DNA of 11,098 nucleotides. It comes from an uncultured Caulobacteraceae bacterium. Its GTDB lineage: Bacteria > Pseudomonadota > Alphaproteobacteria > Caulobacterales > TH1-2. Position 1 is the stretch's first letter. Each line of letters opens with the position of its first letter. The stretch spans positions 1 to 11,098 of the forward strand of contig CALBST010000220.1 of assembly GCA_937967425.1 (NCBI GenBank). The letters are read 5' to 3'. Positions 1-5,597 of this stretch are shown here, piece by piece. Below the pieces are notes generated by a model. It made no database searches. It saw only the letters and a list, made by a program, of their open reading frames with translations, and had not been told where the DNA came from. Position numbers and translations under genes: made by a program.

Positions 1-165
1 ATCATGCTCTGGTCCAACGGACGTCGCTCCTAGCGGTGCGTGGTGGTATGCGCGGATTTAAGATAATGCCAACAGGCGGGTTCTGCCAGCGCGGTTGCTT
101 TGGCCCCAACGCCGCAGCATGTTAACCGCCGATTTTTCGGGCCCCCCAGCACGAGTTTATGGCGC
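1..165. other. secB leader / left-edge intergenic region
   Basis: No convincing gene is visible in this stretch before the secB ATG. It contains a GATAAT hexamer at 62-67 that could serve as a -10 element, but no good -35 lies at the right distance. A TTAACC motif at 122-127 resembles a CtrA half-site. An in-frame TTG at 100 could extend SecB by 22 residues, but that extension (Arg/Pro-rich, with no SecB-like features) is less likely than the ATG at 166. A divergent gene may start just off the left edge, but too few bases are present to judge. Confidence 0.4.
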
Positions 166-657
166 ATGAACACGCAAAATGACGGCGCTTCGCCACCGGA
201 TTCCCCTCACCTGCGCGTCCTGGCGCAATACGTGAAGGAGCTGTCATTCCAGAACGCCCTGGCGGCGACATCGGGCTTCGACATCCAGCCGGCCATCGAC
301 ATGGGCGTCGAGGTTAAGTCCCGCCCCATTAACAATGGCGAGGCGACCGAGGTCGATCTCTGCATCAGCGTCCAAGCTAAACGCGGCGACCAGCCGATGT
401 TTGCGGCCAACCTCGTTTATTCCGGCATGTTCCAATTCGTGAATGTGCGGCCTGACGATATCGAACCGATGATCTGGATCGAGTGCCCGCGGCTTCTGTT
501 TCCGTTCAGCCGTCAGATCCTTGCCGAGATCACGCGCGAAGGCGGCTACCCGCCGCTGCTGATCAACCCGATCGATTTCACGCCGCTCTATTATCAGGAG
601 CTGCGCGCGCGCGAGGCGCGAGGCGACGTTCCGCTCGCGGCGGCCAGCAACGGCTAA
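166..657 (+). CDS. secB: Protein-export chaperone SecB
   Basis: SecB is a cytosolic homotetrameric chaperone that holds precursor proteins unfolded and hands them to SecA at the Sec translocase. With the ATG at 166 the product is 163 aa, close to the usual 150-165 aa. The family signature is visible: a QYVKELSFQNA-type first strand at residues 21-31, an acidic DLCISVQA strand at 64-71, and the conserved helix CPRLLFPFSRQ at 107-117 followed by GYPPLLINPIDF. The last matches the FP..R......G.FP.L.L.P..F pattern of E. coli SecB. An in-frame TTG at 100 would give 185 aa; I prefer the ATG because homology begins there, although no strong Shine-Dalgarno is seen. The gene converges on dnaQ and their stop codons overlap. 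Close linkage of secB to dnaQ-coaE-aroE near the origin is common in alphaproteobacteria. Confidence 0.93.
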   Translation: MNTQNDGASPPDSPHLRVLAQYVKELSFQNALAATSGFDIQPAIDMGVEVKSRPINNGEATEVDLCISVQAKRGDQPMFAANLVYSGMFQFVNVRPDDIEPMIWIECPRLLFPFSRQILAEITREGGYPPLLINPIDFTPLYYQELRAREARGDVPLAAASNG

Positions 658-1394
658 CCGGTTTTCAGCCAGATCGCGTTCGGACCGAGCTTCTCTATGA
701 AGGCTGCATGTGCCGCCTGCTCGTCCTCGGTAAGGCGCGCTGGCAGCGGTGTTGCGCGCGGCGTGCGGCGCGTGAGCTCGATCGGCCGCAGGACTGAGGC
801 GTCCTCAACGACGGCTTCACCCGCATCGAACACCAAAGTCTGTTCGCGACCGCCTTTGAGGTGGAGATAGACCTCGGCCAGAATGCGCGAGTCGACGATC
901 GCGCCGTGGCCGCCAGCGCCCTTGCGCGCGGCGAGATCGAAACCATAGCGATCGAGCTGGAAGCGCCTCGCCAGGGCATCCAGCGAGTTCGAAGCGCCTG
1001 GGAACTTCTTGCGCGCAATCGCCAGGGTATCGACAAACCGCTCGTCACCAAACGGAGGTAGCCCGCAGCGGCGCAGTTCGGCGTTCAGGAAACCCTGGTC
1101 AAACGCAGCGTTGTGGGCGACCAGCGGTGCGTCGCCAATGAACTCCAACAATTCCTGCACCACCTCGCTGAAGCGTTTGTGGTTCATCAGGAACTCGCGG
1201 CGCAAACCGTGCACGCGCACCACTTCTTCCGGAACATCACGATCCGGATTGAAGTAGGCGTGAAACTCGCGGCCGGTGCGCTCAAGGTTGAACACTTCGA
1301 CGCAACCGATCTCGACAATCCGGTCGCGCAGCTTCTCATCCGCGTGATCCGGGAAGACGCCTGTGGTTTCCGTATCGAATAGAATTTCGCGCAC
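654..1394 (-). CDS. dnaQ: DNA polymerase III epsilon subunit (3'-5' proofreading exonuclease)
   Basis: Epsilon removes misincorporated nucleotides in the replicative polymerase core. The 246-aa product is close to the 243 aa of E. coli epsilon and has all three DEDDh exonuclease motifs: ExoI D7-T-E9, ExoII HNAAFD ending in D99, and ExoIII HGAIVD giving H163 and D168. A clamp-binding-like QTLVF lies at 185-189, just after the nuclease domain, where E. coli has its beta-clamp motif. The tail (about 220-246) resembles the conserved alphaproteobacterial end and probably contacts the alpha subunit (inference). The start is GTG at 1394-1392, because no ATG precedes the DTETTG motif; a GGGAA-type ribosome site lies just upstream. 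It is the last gene of the ppsR-maf-aroE-coaE-dnaQ operon, 9 bp after coaE. Its TAG stop overlaps the secB stop. Confidence 0.95.
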   Translation of the reverse strand: MREILFDTETTGVFPDHADEKLRDRIVEIGCVEVFNLERTGREFHAYFNPDRDVPEEVVRVHGLRREFLMNHKRFSEVVQELLEFIGDAPLVAHNAAFDQGFLNAELRRCGLPPFGDERFVDTLAIARKKFPGASNSLDALARRFQLDRYGFDLAARKGAGGHGAIVDSRILAEVYLHLKGGREQTLVFDAGEAVVEDASVLRPIELTRRTPRATPLPARLTEDEQAAHAAFIEKLGPNAIWLKTG

Positions 1395-1403
1395 GAATTC
1401 CCG

Positions 1404-1997
1404 CTAAACTGCTTCGCGCAGAGCGTCCAGCACGGCGCGGACTTGGGCGCGGGTGTCGTCAAATGACCCGCTGGTGTCGATGACGAAATCGGCGCGGGCG
1501 CGCTTTTCGGAATCCGGCATCTGGCGCGCCAGGATCGCTTCGAACTTCTCTTCCGTCATGCCTGGGCGCGCCAGCACGCGGGCGCGCTGCACATCCGGCG
1601 GCGCGGAGACCACAACGGTCTTGTCCACCAATTGTGCGCCGCCGCCCTCGAACAGCAGCGGGATATCCAGAATGACGACCGCCGTCCCCGCATCGCGTTG
1701 GTTCTGCAGAAACTGCATCTGCGCCTGGCGCACGAGCGGATGAACGATCTCTTCCAGGCGCTTGATCGCTGCGGCGTTGCCGACGACTTGCTTCGACAAC
1801 GCAACGCGATCGATCGCGCCGTCTTTGACGACACCGGGAAACGCAGCCTCCACTGGCGCGACCGCGGCGCCGCCTGGCGCATAAAGCGCGTGCACGGCGG
1901 CATCCGAGTCGAATCCCGGCGCGCCCTGCTCCGCAAACATCGCGGCAACCGTTGATTTGCCCATGCCGATCGAGCCGGTGAGACCGACGATGATCAT
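1404..1997 (-). CDS. coaE: Dephospho-CoA kinase
   Basis: CoaE catalyses the last step of coenzyme A synthesis, ATP-dependent phosphorylation of the 3'-hydroxyl of dephospho-CoA. The 197-aa product is of normal family length. It has a P-loop GSIGMGKS at residues 8-15, the acidic D30-S-D32 followed by AAVH (substrate site), the DIPLLFE core strand at 111-117, and the lid segment [18 protein letters not shown] starting at residue 158, which is typical of CoaE. The ATG at 1997 shares a 4-bp ATGA overlap with the aroE stop, implying translational coupling. dnaQ begins 9 bp downstream. Confidence 0.95.
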   Translation of the reverse strand: MIIVGLTGSIGMGKSTVAAMFAEQGAPGFDSDAAVHALYAPGGAAVAPVEAAFPGVVKDGAIDRVALSKQVVGNAAAIKRLEEIVHPLVRQAQMQFLQNQRDAGTAVVILDIPLLFEGGGAQLVDKTVVVSAPPDVQRARVLARPGMTEEKFEAILARQMPDSEKRARADFVIDTSGSFDDTRAQVRAVLDALREAV

Positions 1998-2809
1998 GCC
2001 AATGCCGTCAGCAAACGTTGCCTCGCCTTCGCCACGTCGGGCTTGATGCCGAACCAGATCTCGAAGGCGCGCGCGCCCTGGTGGATCAGCATGCCGAGGC
2101 CATCAATGGTGGTGAGCTGCCTCGCTCGCGCCGCCGCCAGAAGTGGCGTTTCAAGCGGACGATAGACGATGTCCGCGATGATTGCGTTCGGTCGGCAGAA
2201 TGAGACCGGCCATTCCATATCAGGCTGATCGGCCATGCCGAGCGTTGTCGTTTGCACGATGAGATCGGCGTGGCCGAAGCCGCGCTCAAGATCATCCCAG
2301 CGCGTGGCGCGGCCGTTGGGAATGGTCGCGGCGGCCTGCTCGCCGCGCGCGGCAGTCCGGTTGGCGAAGTGGATGGTGTCGACGAACGGCGAAAGCGCTT
2401 GCCCAACACCGCGCGCGGCGCCGCCGGCGCCGAGGATCAGCACCCGGCGAACCTTCGAGCGCCAATCCGGGGCGCCTTCGCTCAGCGAATCCAGAAATCC
2501 GGCGCCATCGGTGTTGAAGGCGGAGAACGTTCCGTCCTCCTCGCGCCGCAGCACGTTAGCGACTGCAGCTTCGCTCCGCGCCGCGGCCTCGGCCGCAGCT
2601 TCCTTAAAAGGAACGGTGACGTTCAGCCCGGCGAAGCCGCTGAGAGCGCGGATGGCTGCGACGGGATCGTCGCTCTTCAGCGGCAACGCCACATAGACAG
2701 CGTCCAGCCCATGATCGGCGATCCAGCCATTTTGCATCACGGGCGAGAGCGAATGCTCCACGGGGTTGCCGATGATGGCGTAGACCTTGGTCGCGGCGGT
2801 GATGTTCAT
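1994..2809 (-). CDS. aroE: Shikimate dehydrogenase (NADP+)
   Basis: AroE reduces 3-dehydroshikimate to shikimate with NADPH in the aromatic amino acid pathway. The 271-aa product matches family length. Seen in order: shikimate-binding HSLSP (S20, S22), NVTVPFK with catalytic K69, NTDG with catalytic D101, the Rossmann loop GAGGAA at 127-132, NADP-selective NRT at 150-152, and the C-terminal [14 protein letters not shown] with Q244. Some flanking positions differ from common forms: SPVMQN instead of SPxxHN, and VQTTTLGM instead of an xNATxxGM-like segment. The catalytic Lys and Asp are intact, so I expect an active enzyme. The ATG overlaps the maf stop by 4 bp, and its own stop overlaps the coaE start. 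Confidence 0.94.
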   Translation of the reverse strand: MNITAATKVYAIIGNPVEHSLSPVMQNGWIADHGLDAVYVALPLKSDDPVAAIRALSGFAGLNVTVPFKEAAAEAAARSEAAVANVLRREEDGTFSAFNTDGAGFLDSLSEGAPDWRSKVRRVLILGAGGAARGVGQALSPFVDTIHFANRTAARGEQAAATIPNGRATRWDDLERGFGHADLIVQTTTLGMADQPDMEWPVSFCRPNAIIADIVYRPLETPLLAAARARQLTTIDGLGMLIHQGARAFEIWFGIKPDVAKARQRLLTALA

Positions 2810-3396
2810 GGCCGCGCAATACCGTGTTCGCGCAGGAAAGCGAGCAGCGGCAACAGCGGCAGGCCGAGCACGGAGAAGTAGTCGCCCTCAACACGCTCAA
2901 ACAGCTGTGCGCCCAGTCCTTCGAGCTGGTAGGCGCCAACCGAGCGGAGGACGTTGTCCCCTGCCCGCGCAAGATAGTCCTCGAGAAACGCATCGCTGAA
3001 ACTGCGCATCTTCAGCTTAGGCGTGTCGATGTGGCGCCAAATAATCACGCCCTCGCGCGCGACCACCGCAGCGGTAATGAGCTCATGCGTTTGGCCCCGC
3101 AGACGCAGCAGATGGTCTCGCCCTTCGTTTGCGTCCTTGGGTTTGTCGAACACCTCGCCGCCAAGAGCGAGCATCTGGTCGGCGCCGATAACGAAATCCG
3201 GCCGTGTGCGTGAGATGCTGAGCGCCTTGAGTTCAGCCAGCGCATCCGCCTGATCGCGCGGCTTCAAGCCGCCGGCGCGAAGGCTGGCTTTCGCCGCCTC
3301 TTCATCAACACGAGGAACCTCGACCGCAAAATCCAGCCCCGCAGCTTCGAGCATTTGGCGGCGCGCGGCGCTTCCGGAAGCAAGGATCAGGCTCAC
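2806..3396 (-). CDS. maf: Maf-family nucleotide pyrophosphatase
   Basis: Maf proteins hydrolyse non-canonical or modified nucleoside triphosphates to the monophosphate and pyrophosphate, acting as house-cleaning enzymes. The 196-aa product carries the N-terminal LASGSAARR loop (residues 5-13), GADQ with D73, DKP at 84-86, and the late segments GAY.LEGLG (154-162) and GLPL (178-181). The Q after the central aspartate recalls the YceF (m7GTP) branch. The GAY...GLG segment and GEVFDKP look more like YhdE (dTTP/UTP), so substrate class is uncertain. The start is GTG at 3396-3394, overlapping the ppsR stop by 4 bp; the stop overlaps the aroE ATG. Confidence 0.9.
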   Translation of the reverse strand: MSLILASGSAARRQMLEAAGLDFAVEVPRVDEEAAKASLRAGGLKPRDQADALAELKALSISRTRPDFVIGADQMLALGGEVFDKPKDANEGRDHLLRLRGQTHELITAAVVAREGVIIWRHIDTPKLKMRSFSDAFLEDYLARAGDNVLRSVGAYQLEGLGAQLFERVEGDYFSVLGLPLLPLLAFLREHGIARP

Positions 3397-4217
3397 TGCT
3401 CGCGATGCTCCGCGAGCAAGTTGAGCACGGCTGCCGCGGTTTCCTCGATCGAGCGCCGCGACACATCGATCGTCGGCCAGCCTTCCCGCTCGAACAGTTT
3501 CTGTGCTTCCATCACCTCGCGGCGCACGGCGTCCTCGTCGGTGTAGCTGCCGGCGCGGGTTTCTTTCATCGAGGCGAGACGATTGCGGCGGATGTGAATG
3601 AGCCGGTCGGCGGAGATCAGCAGTCCGACGACAAGCGGGCCGTCCTTGATAAACACTTCAGGCGGCAGCGGCACGCCTGGTACTATTGGGACGTTCGCCG
3701 CCTTCACGCCGCGGTGCGCGAGATAGACACTGGTCGGCGTTTTCGAGGTGCGGCTGACGCCGACCAGAATGACATCAGCCTCGGCCAGATCGACGTGTTG
3801 CTGGCCGTCATCGTGGTACATGGCGAAATCGAGCGCATCGATCCGCTTGAAATATTCGGCATTGAGCTTGCGCGGATTGCCGACCCGGTGGTTCAGCTCA
3901 ACCCCCAGATACCGGGACGTCATGTCCAGAACGGGATCGAGAACCGCTACGCAGGGCATGTTCATTTTTCGGCAGGCTTCCTCCAGCTGCGCCCGGTGAT
4001 CAAGGTTCGAGAGCGTGAACATCACCACCCCGGGTGCAGCCTCAATTTCGGAGATCACCCGCTCCAGCTGCCGGGCGGAGCGGACGAGGAAGTAGGAGTG
4101 CTCAACCGGCATGATATTGTCGAACTGAGCGCAGGTAGCGCGGAGGACGCCAGCCAGTGTCTCCCCTGTTGAGTCGGAGACGAGGTGAAAATTCGCAAAG
4201 ATGCCGAGGCGCGTCAT
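3393..4217 (-). CDS. ppsR: Pyruvate phosphate dikinase / PEP synthase regulatory protein (DUF299, PPSR family)
   Basis: PPSR-family enzymes are bifunctional. They inactivate PPDK or PEP synthase by ADP-dependent phosphorylation of an active-site threonine and reactivate it by phosphate-dependent dephosphorylation releasing pyrophosphate. The 274-aa product has the family landmarks: FHLVSDSTGET at residues 10-20, HDDGQ at 135-139, and the P-loop GVSRTSKT at 153-160 followed by PTSVYLA. Whether the target here is PPDK or PEP synthase cannot be told from the window. It is the first gene of the leftward operon, and its ATG at 4217 faces the origin region. This is the homologue of Rickettsia RP001, the gene that borders the origin opposite hemE in Rickettsia and Caulobacter. 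No strong Shine-Dalgarno is visible; GTGAG just upstream is weak. Confidence 0.93.
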   Translation of the reverse strand: MTRLGIFANFHLVSDSTGETLAGVLRATCAQFDNIMPVEHSYFLVRSARQLERVISEIEAAPGVVMFTLSNLDHRAQLEEACRKMNMPCVAVLDPVLDMTSRYLGVELNHRVGNPRKLNAEYFKRIDALDFAMYHDDGQQHVDLAEADVILVGVSRTSKTPTSVYLAHRGVKAANVPIVPGVPLPPEVFIKDGPLVVGLLISADRLIHIRRNRLASMKETRAGSYTDEDAVRREVMEAQKLFEREGWPTIDVSRRSIEETAAAVLNLLAEHREQ

Positions 4218-4243
4218 CGCTCACATATCAGGCCAGTTCGGAT

Positions 4244-4252
4244 TGTGGACAA
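4244..4252 (-). promoter_or_regulatory. DnaA box candidate 1 (TTGTCCACA)
   Basis: On the minus strand this reads TTGTCCACA, one substitution from the E. coli consensus TTATCCACA and a full match to the relaxed TTRTNCACA. It is the best box in the interval and lies 27 bp from the ppsR start codon, so DnaA bound here could also affect ppsR transcription (inference). Confidence 0.7.
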
Positions 4253-4346
4253 GCTGTTGGGTGAGACCCTGGAGAACGGCCGAAAGAGAACGAACAGCCA
4301 CCACGCCCCCGATTTCGCTTCCCCTCCCGGGCGATTCCTCCAAACC

Positions 4347-4355
4347 TTGCTCACA
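4347..4355 (+). promoter_or_regulatory. DnaA box candidate 2 (TTGCTCACA)
   Basis: Plus-strand TTGCTCACA matches TTRTNCACA at every position except the fourth. It lies 10 bp before candidate 3 and in the opposite orientation, forming a pair of inward-facing boxes. Confidence 0.45.
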
Positions 4356-4364
4356 GCGCGACAT

Positions 4365-4373
4365 TGTGGACGA
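4365..4373 (-). promoter_or_regulatory. DnaA box candidate 3 (TCGTCCACA)
   Basis: The minus strand reads TCGTCCACA, seven of nine matches to TTATCCACA with the CCACA core intact. The plus-strand context ATTGTGGAC is the same as in box 1 (ATTGTGGAC), supporting a real repeated element rather than chance. Confidence 0.5.
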
Positions 4374-4444
4374 AAAGGAATCGGACACGCCTCACGCACC
4401 CCTCAACCCATTCGCACAGAAGACAATTCCGTCGCATCGCGAAA

Positions 4445-4486
4445 GGGACAAGTCGGGGGATAAGCTGTGGGCAAGAATCTTGTCCC
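4445..4486. repeat. 8-bp inverted repeat framing the weak DnaA boxes
   Basis: GGGACAAG at 4445-4452 and its exact complement CTTGTCCC at 4479-4486 are separated by 26 bp holding the tandem DnaA-like boxes. Each arm contains TTGTCC, the first six bases of DnaA box 1, so the arms may be degenerate boxes themselves. No T-tract follows, so this is not an intrinsic terminator. Confidence 0.6.
4455..4474 (-). promoter_or_regulatory. Tandem weak DnaA boxes (TTATCCCCC and TTGCCCACA)
   Basis: Two minus-strand 9-mers lie 2 bp apart: TTATCCCCC (4455-4463) and TTGCCCACA (4466-4474). Each matches TTATCCACA at seven of nine positions. The first also contains a TCCCC core like the weak W-boxes described at the Caulobacter origin. 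Both sit inside the spacer of the 4445-4486 inverted repeat. Confidence 0.45.
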
Positions 4487-4546
4487 GCAAACAAAGTCGC
4501 ATCAACAACGAGTCCCCATTAACCACGATTCAAAATTAGAAGTTGG
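4487..4546. other. AT-richer segment, candidate DNA-unwinding element
   Basis: By hand count GC is about 25 of 60 bases here and 10 of 30 in 4517-4546, far below the neighbouring coding DNA. It adjoins the DnaA-like boxes and the CtrA-like site, as an unwinding element should. Part of it may instead be the hemE promoter. Confidence 0.45.
4519..4533 (+). promoter_or_regulatory. CtrA-binding-site candidate with embedded GATTC
   Basis: TTAA (4519-4522), seven bases, then TCAA (4530-4533) matches the CtrA consensus TTAA-N7-TTAA with one mismatch. Its first half TTAACCAC is also 7/8 to the TTAACCAT half-site. A CcrM GATTC (4527-4531) straddles the spacer and second half, and a W-box-like TCCCCA (4513-4518) abuts it. 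It lies 23 bp before the hemE ATG, so it could both block origin opening and regulate hemE, as CtrA does at the Caulobacter origin (inference). Confidence 0.5.
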
Positions 4547-4556
4547 GAAGAGGCGA

Positions 4557-5597
4557 ATGTCTGCTCGGGAGGAGGTTCCCGCACTGCTACGCGTTCTGAA
4601 CGGAGAGAGGCTTGATCCTCCTCCGGTTTGGATCATGCGACAGGCTGGACGCTATTTGCCGGAGTATCGGGAGCTCCGGACCCGAGCGAAGAGCTTCATG
4701 GAGTTTTGCTACTCCCCTGCTCTGGCGACCGAAGCCGTGATGCAGCCATTGCGGCGTTTCCCGCTGGATGCGGCGATCCTGTTCTCGGACATTTTGGTCG
4801 TGCCGGATGCTCTTGGCCGTAAGGTTTGGTTCGTCGAGGGCGAAGGGCCGCGGCTGAACCCGCTCATAGAGGAAGAGAACTGGCGCTTCGATGATCCTGA
4901 GCGCGGGCTGCAGCGTTTGGCGCCGGTCTATGAGGCAGTAGAGCGGATCAAGGCCGCGATCCCGAAAGACATCGCGCTGATCGGTTTCTGCGGCGGCCCA
5001 TGGACTGTGGCGACCTACATGCTGCAGGGCGAAGGCGGCGATAAGGAACGCGCGCGGCGGGTTATCTACCAGAGGCCTGATGATTTCGCGGCGTTGATTG
5101 ACGCGCTGGTCGAGATGAGCGCGCAGCATCTGGTAGCTCAGGCGAAGGCTGGCGCGGATTGCCTGCAGATATTCGAGAGTTGGTCGGAGGGGCTGACACC
5201 GGCTCAGTTCCAAACCGCCATTATTGGTCCGACACAAAGGCTGGTGAATCGCCTCCGCGAACTCGGCGTCACCGCGCCGATCATTGGTTTCCCGCGCGGC
5301 GCCGGCGCGATGCTCAGCGCCTATGCCGGGGAAACCGGCGTCACCGCGCTTGGTGTTGATACGCAGACTCCTGCCCGGTTCGCGATCAATGCGGCGCCGT
5401 TCGGCATGCCGCTGCAAGGCAATCTCGATCCGCAGACCTTGATCGTTGGCGGTGAGACGATGGACGCGGCTGCGCGCCTCGTGCTCGCCGGCTTCCGTGA
5501 TGCGCCGCACATCTTCAATCTGGGACATGGCATCACGCCCGAGGCGACGCCGGAGAACATGTCGCGTCTGATCCGAGTGGTGAAAGGCAGCGTATGA
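4557..5597 (+). CDS. hemE: Uroporphyrinogen III decarboxylase
   Basis: HemE decarboxylates the four acetate side chains of uroporphyrinogen III to give coproporphyrinogen III, a cytosolic step of heme synthesis. The 346-aa product matches family length. It carries signature 1 (PVWIMRQAGR, with R28 and R32), the catalytic aspartate D78 in FSDILVVPDALG, signature 2 (GFCGGPWTVATYMLQG from residue 143, with Y154), and NLGHGI with H324. I chose the ATG at 4557, preceded by a purine-rich GGGAAGAGG. An in-frame GTG at 4467 would add 30 residues without family resemblance and would place coding sequence over the origin. The stop overlaps the hemH ATG by 4 bp (ATGA). Transcription probably starts within the origin interval, so heme gene expression and origin activity may be linked, as discussed for Caulobacter. 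Confidence 0.95.
   Translation: MSAREEVPALLRVLNGERLDPPPVWIMRQAGRYLPEYRELRTRAKSFMEFCYSPALATEAVMQPLRRFPLDAAILFSDILVVPDALGRKVWFVEGEGPRLNPLIEEENWRFDDPERGLQRLAPVYEAVERIKAAIPKDIALIGFCGGPWTVATYMLQGEGGDKERARRVIYQRPDDFAALIDALVEMSAQHLVAQAKAGADCLQIFESWSEGLTPAQFQTAIIGPTQRLVNRLRELGVTAPIIGFPRGAGAMLSAYAGETGVTALGVDTQTPARFAINAAPFGMPLQGNLDPQTLIVGGETMDAAARLVLAGFRDAPHIFNLGHGITPEATPENMSRLIRVVKGSV

Larger units (their letters stand above)
4218..4556. other. Putative chromosomal replication origin (oriC, hemE-ppsR interval)
   Basis: This 339-bp stretch is the only long intergenic region in the left two thirds of the window, and genes diverge from it on both sides. In Caulobacter crescentus and Rickettsia prowazekii the origin lies exactly between hemE and the ppsR/RP001 homologue (established knowledge). 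Seen here: DnaA-box-like 9-mers at 4244-4252, 4347-4355, 4365-4373, 4455-4463 and 4466-4474; a W-box-like TCCCCA at 4513-4518; a CtrA-like site at 4519-4533; five GANTC sites; an inverted repeat at 4445-4486; and a relatively AT-rich end (about 42% GC over 4487-4546, 33% over 4517-4546). Longer reading frames crossing it show no family resemblance and overlap the flanking genes, so I treat it as non-coding. Origin function is inferred. Confidence 0.85.

Noticed and set aside
1..5. Possible minus-strand start codon of a divergent gene at the left edge
   Set aside because: Only five bases are visible and no ribosome site is evident upstream.
3405..4172. 255-codon antisense frame opposite ppsR
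   Set aside because: Shadow frame with no recognisable domain; the minus-strand gene has clear family motifs.
4225..4252. Minus-strand promoter for ppsR using TTGTCC as -35 and TGATAT as -10
   Set aside because: Spacing of 16 is acceptable but both hexamers are poor, and transcription would begin at the start codon.
4410..4418. ATTCGCACA as an additional DnaA box
   Set aside because: Too many mismatches outside the CACA core to separate from chance.
4500..4512. IHF-site-like CATCAA motif in the origin interval
   Set aside because: The second half (TTR) of the IHF consensus is absent.
4185..4539. Two overlapping plus-strand reading frames across the origin interval
   Set aside because: They overlap ppsR antisense, have low-complexity unrecognisable products and no ribosome site, and the interval has the hallmarks of non-coding origin DNA.
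4467..4556. Upstream in-frame GTG that would lengthen HemE by 30 residues
   Set aside because: The added residues show no resemblance to the HemE family, a purine-rich ribosome site precedes the ATG at 4557, and the extension would cover the origin signals.
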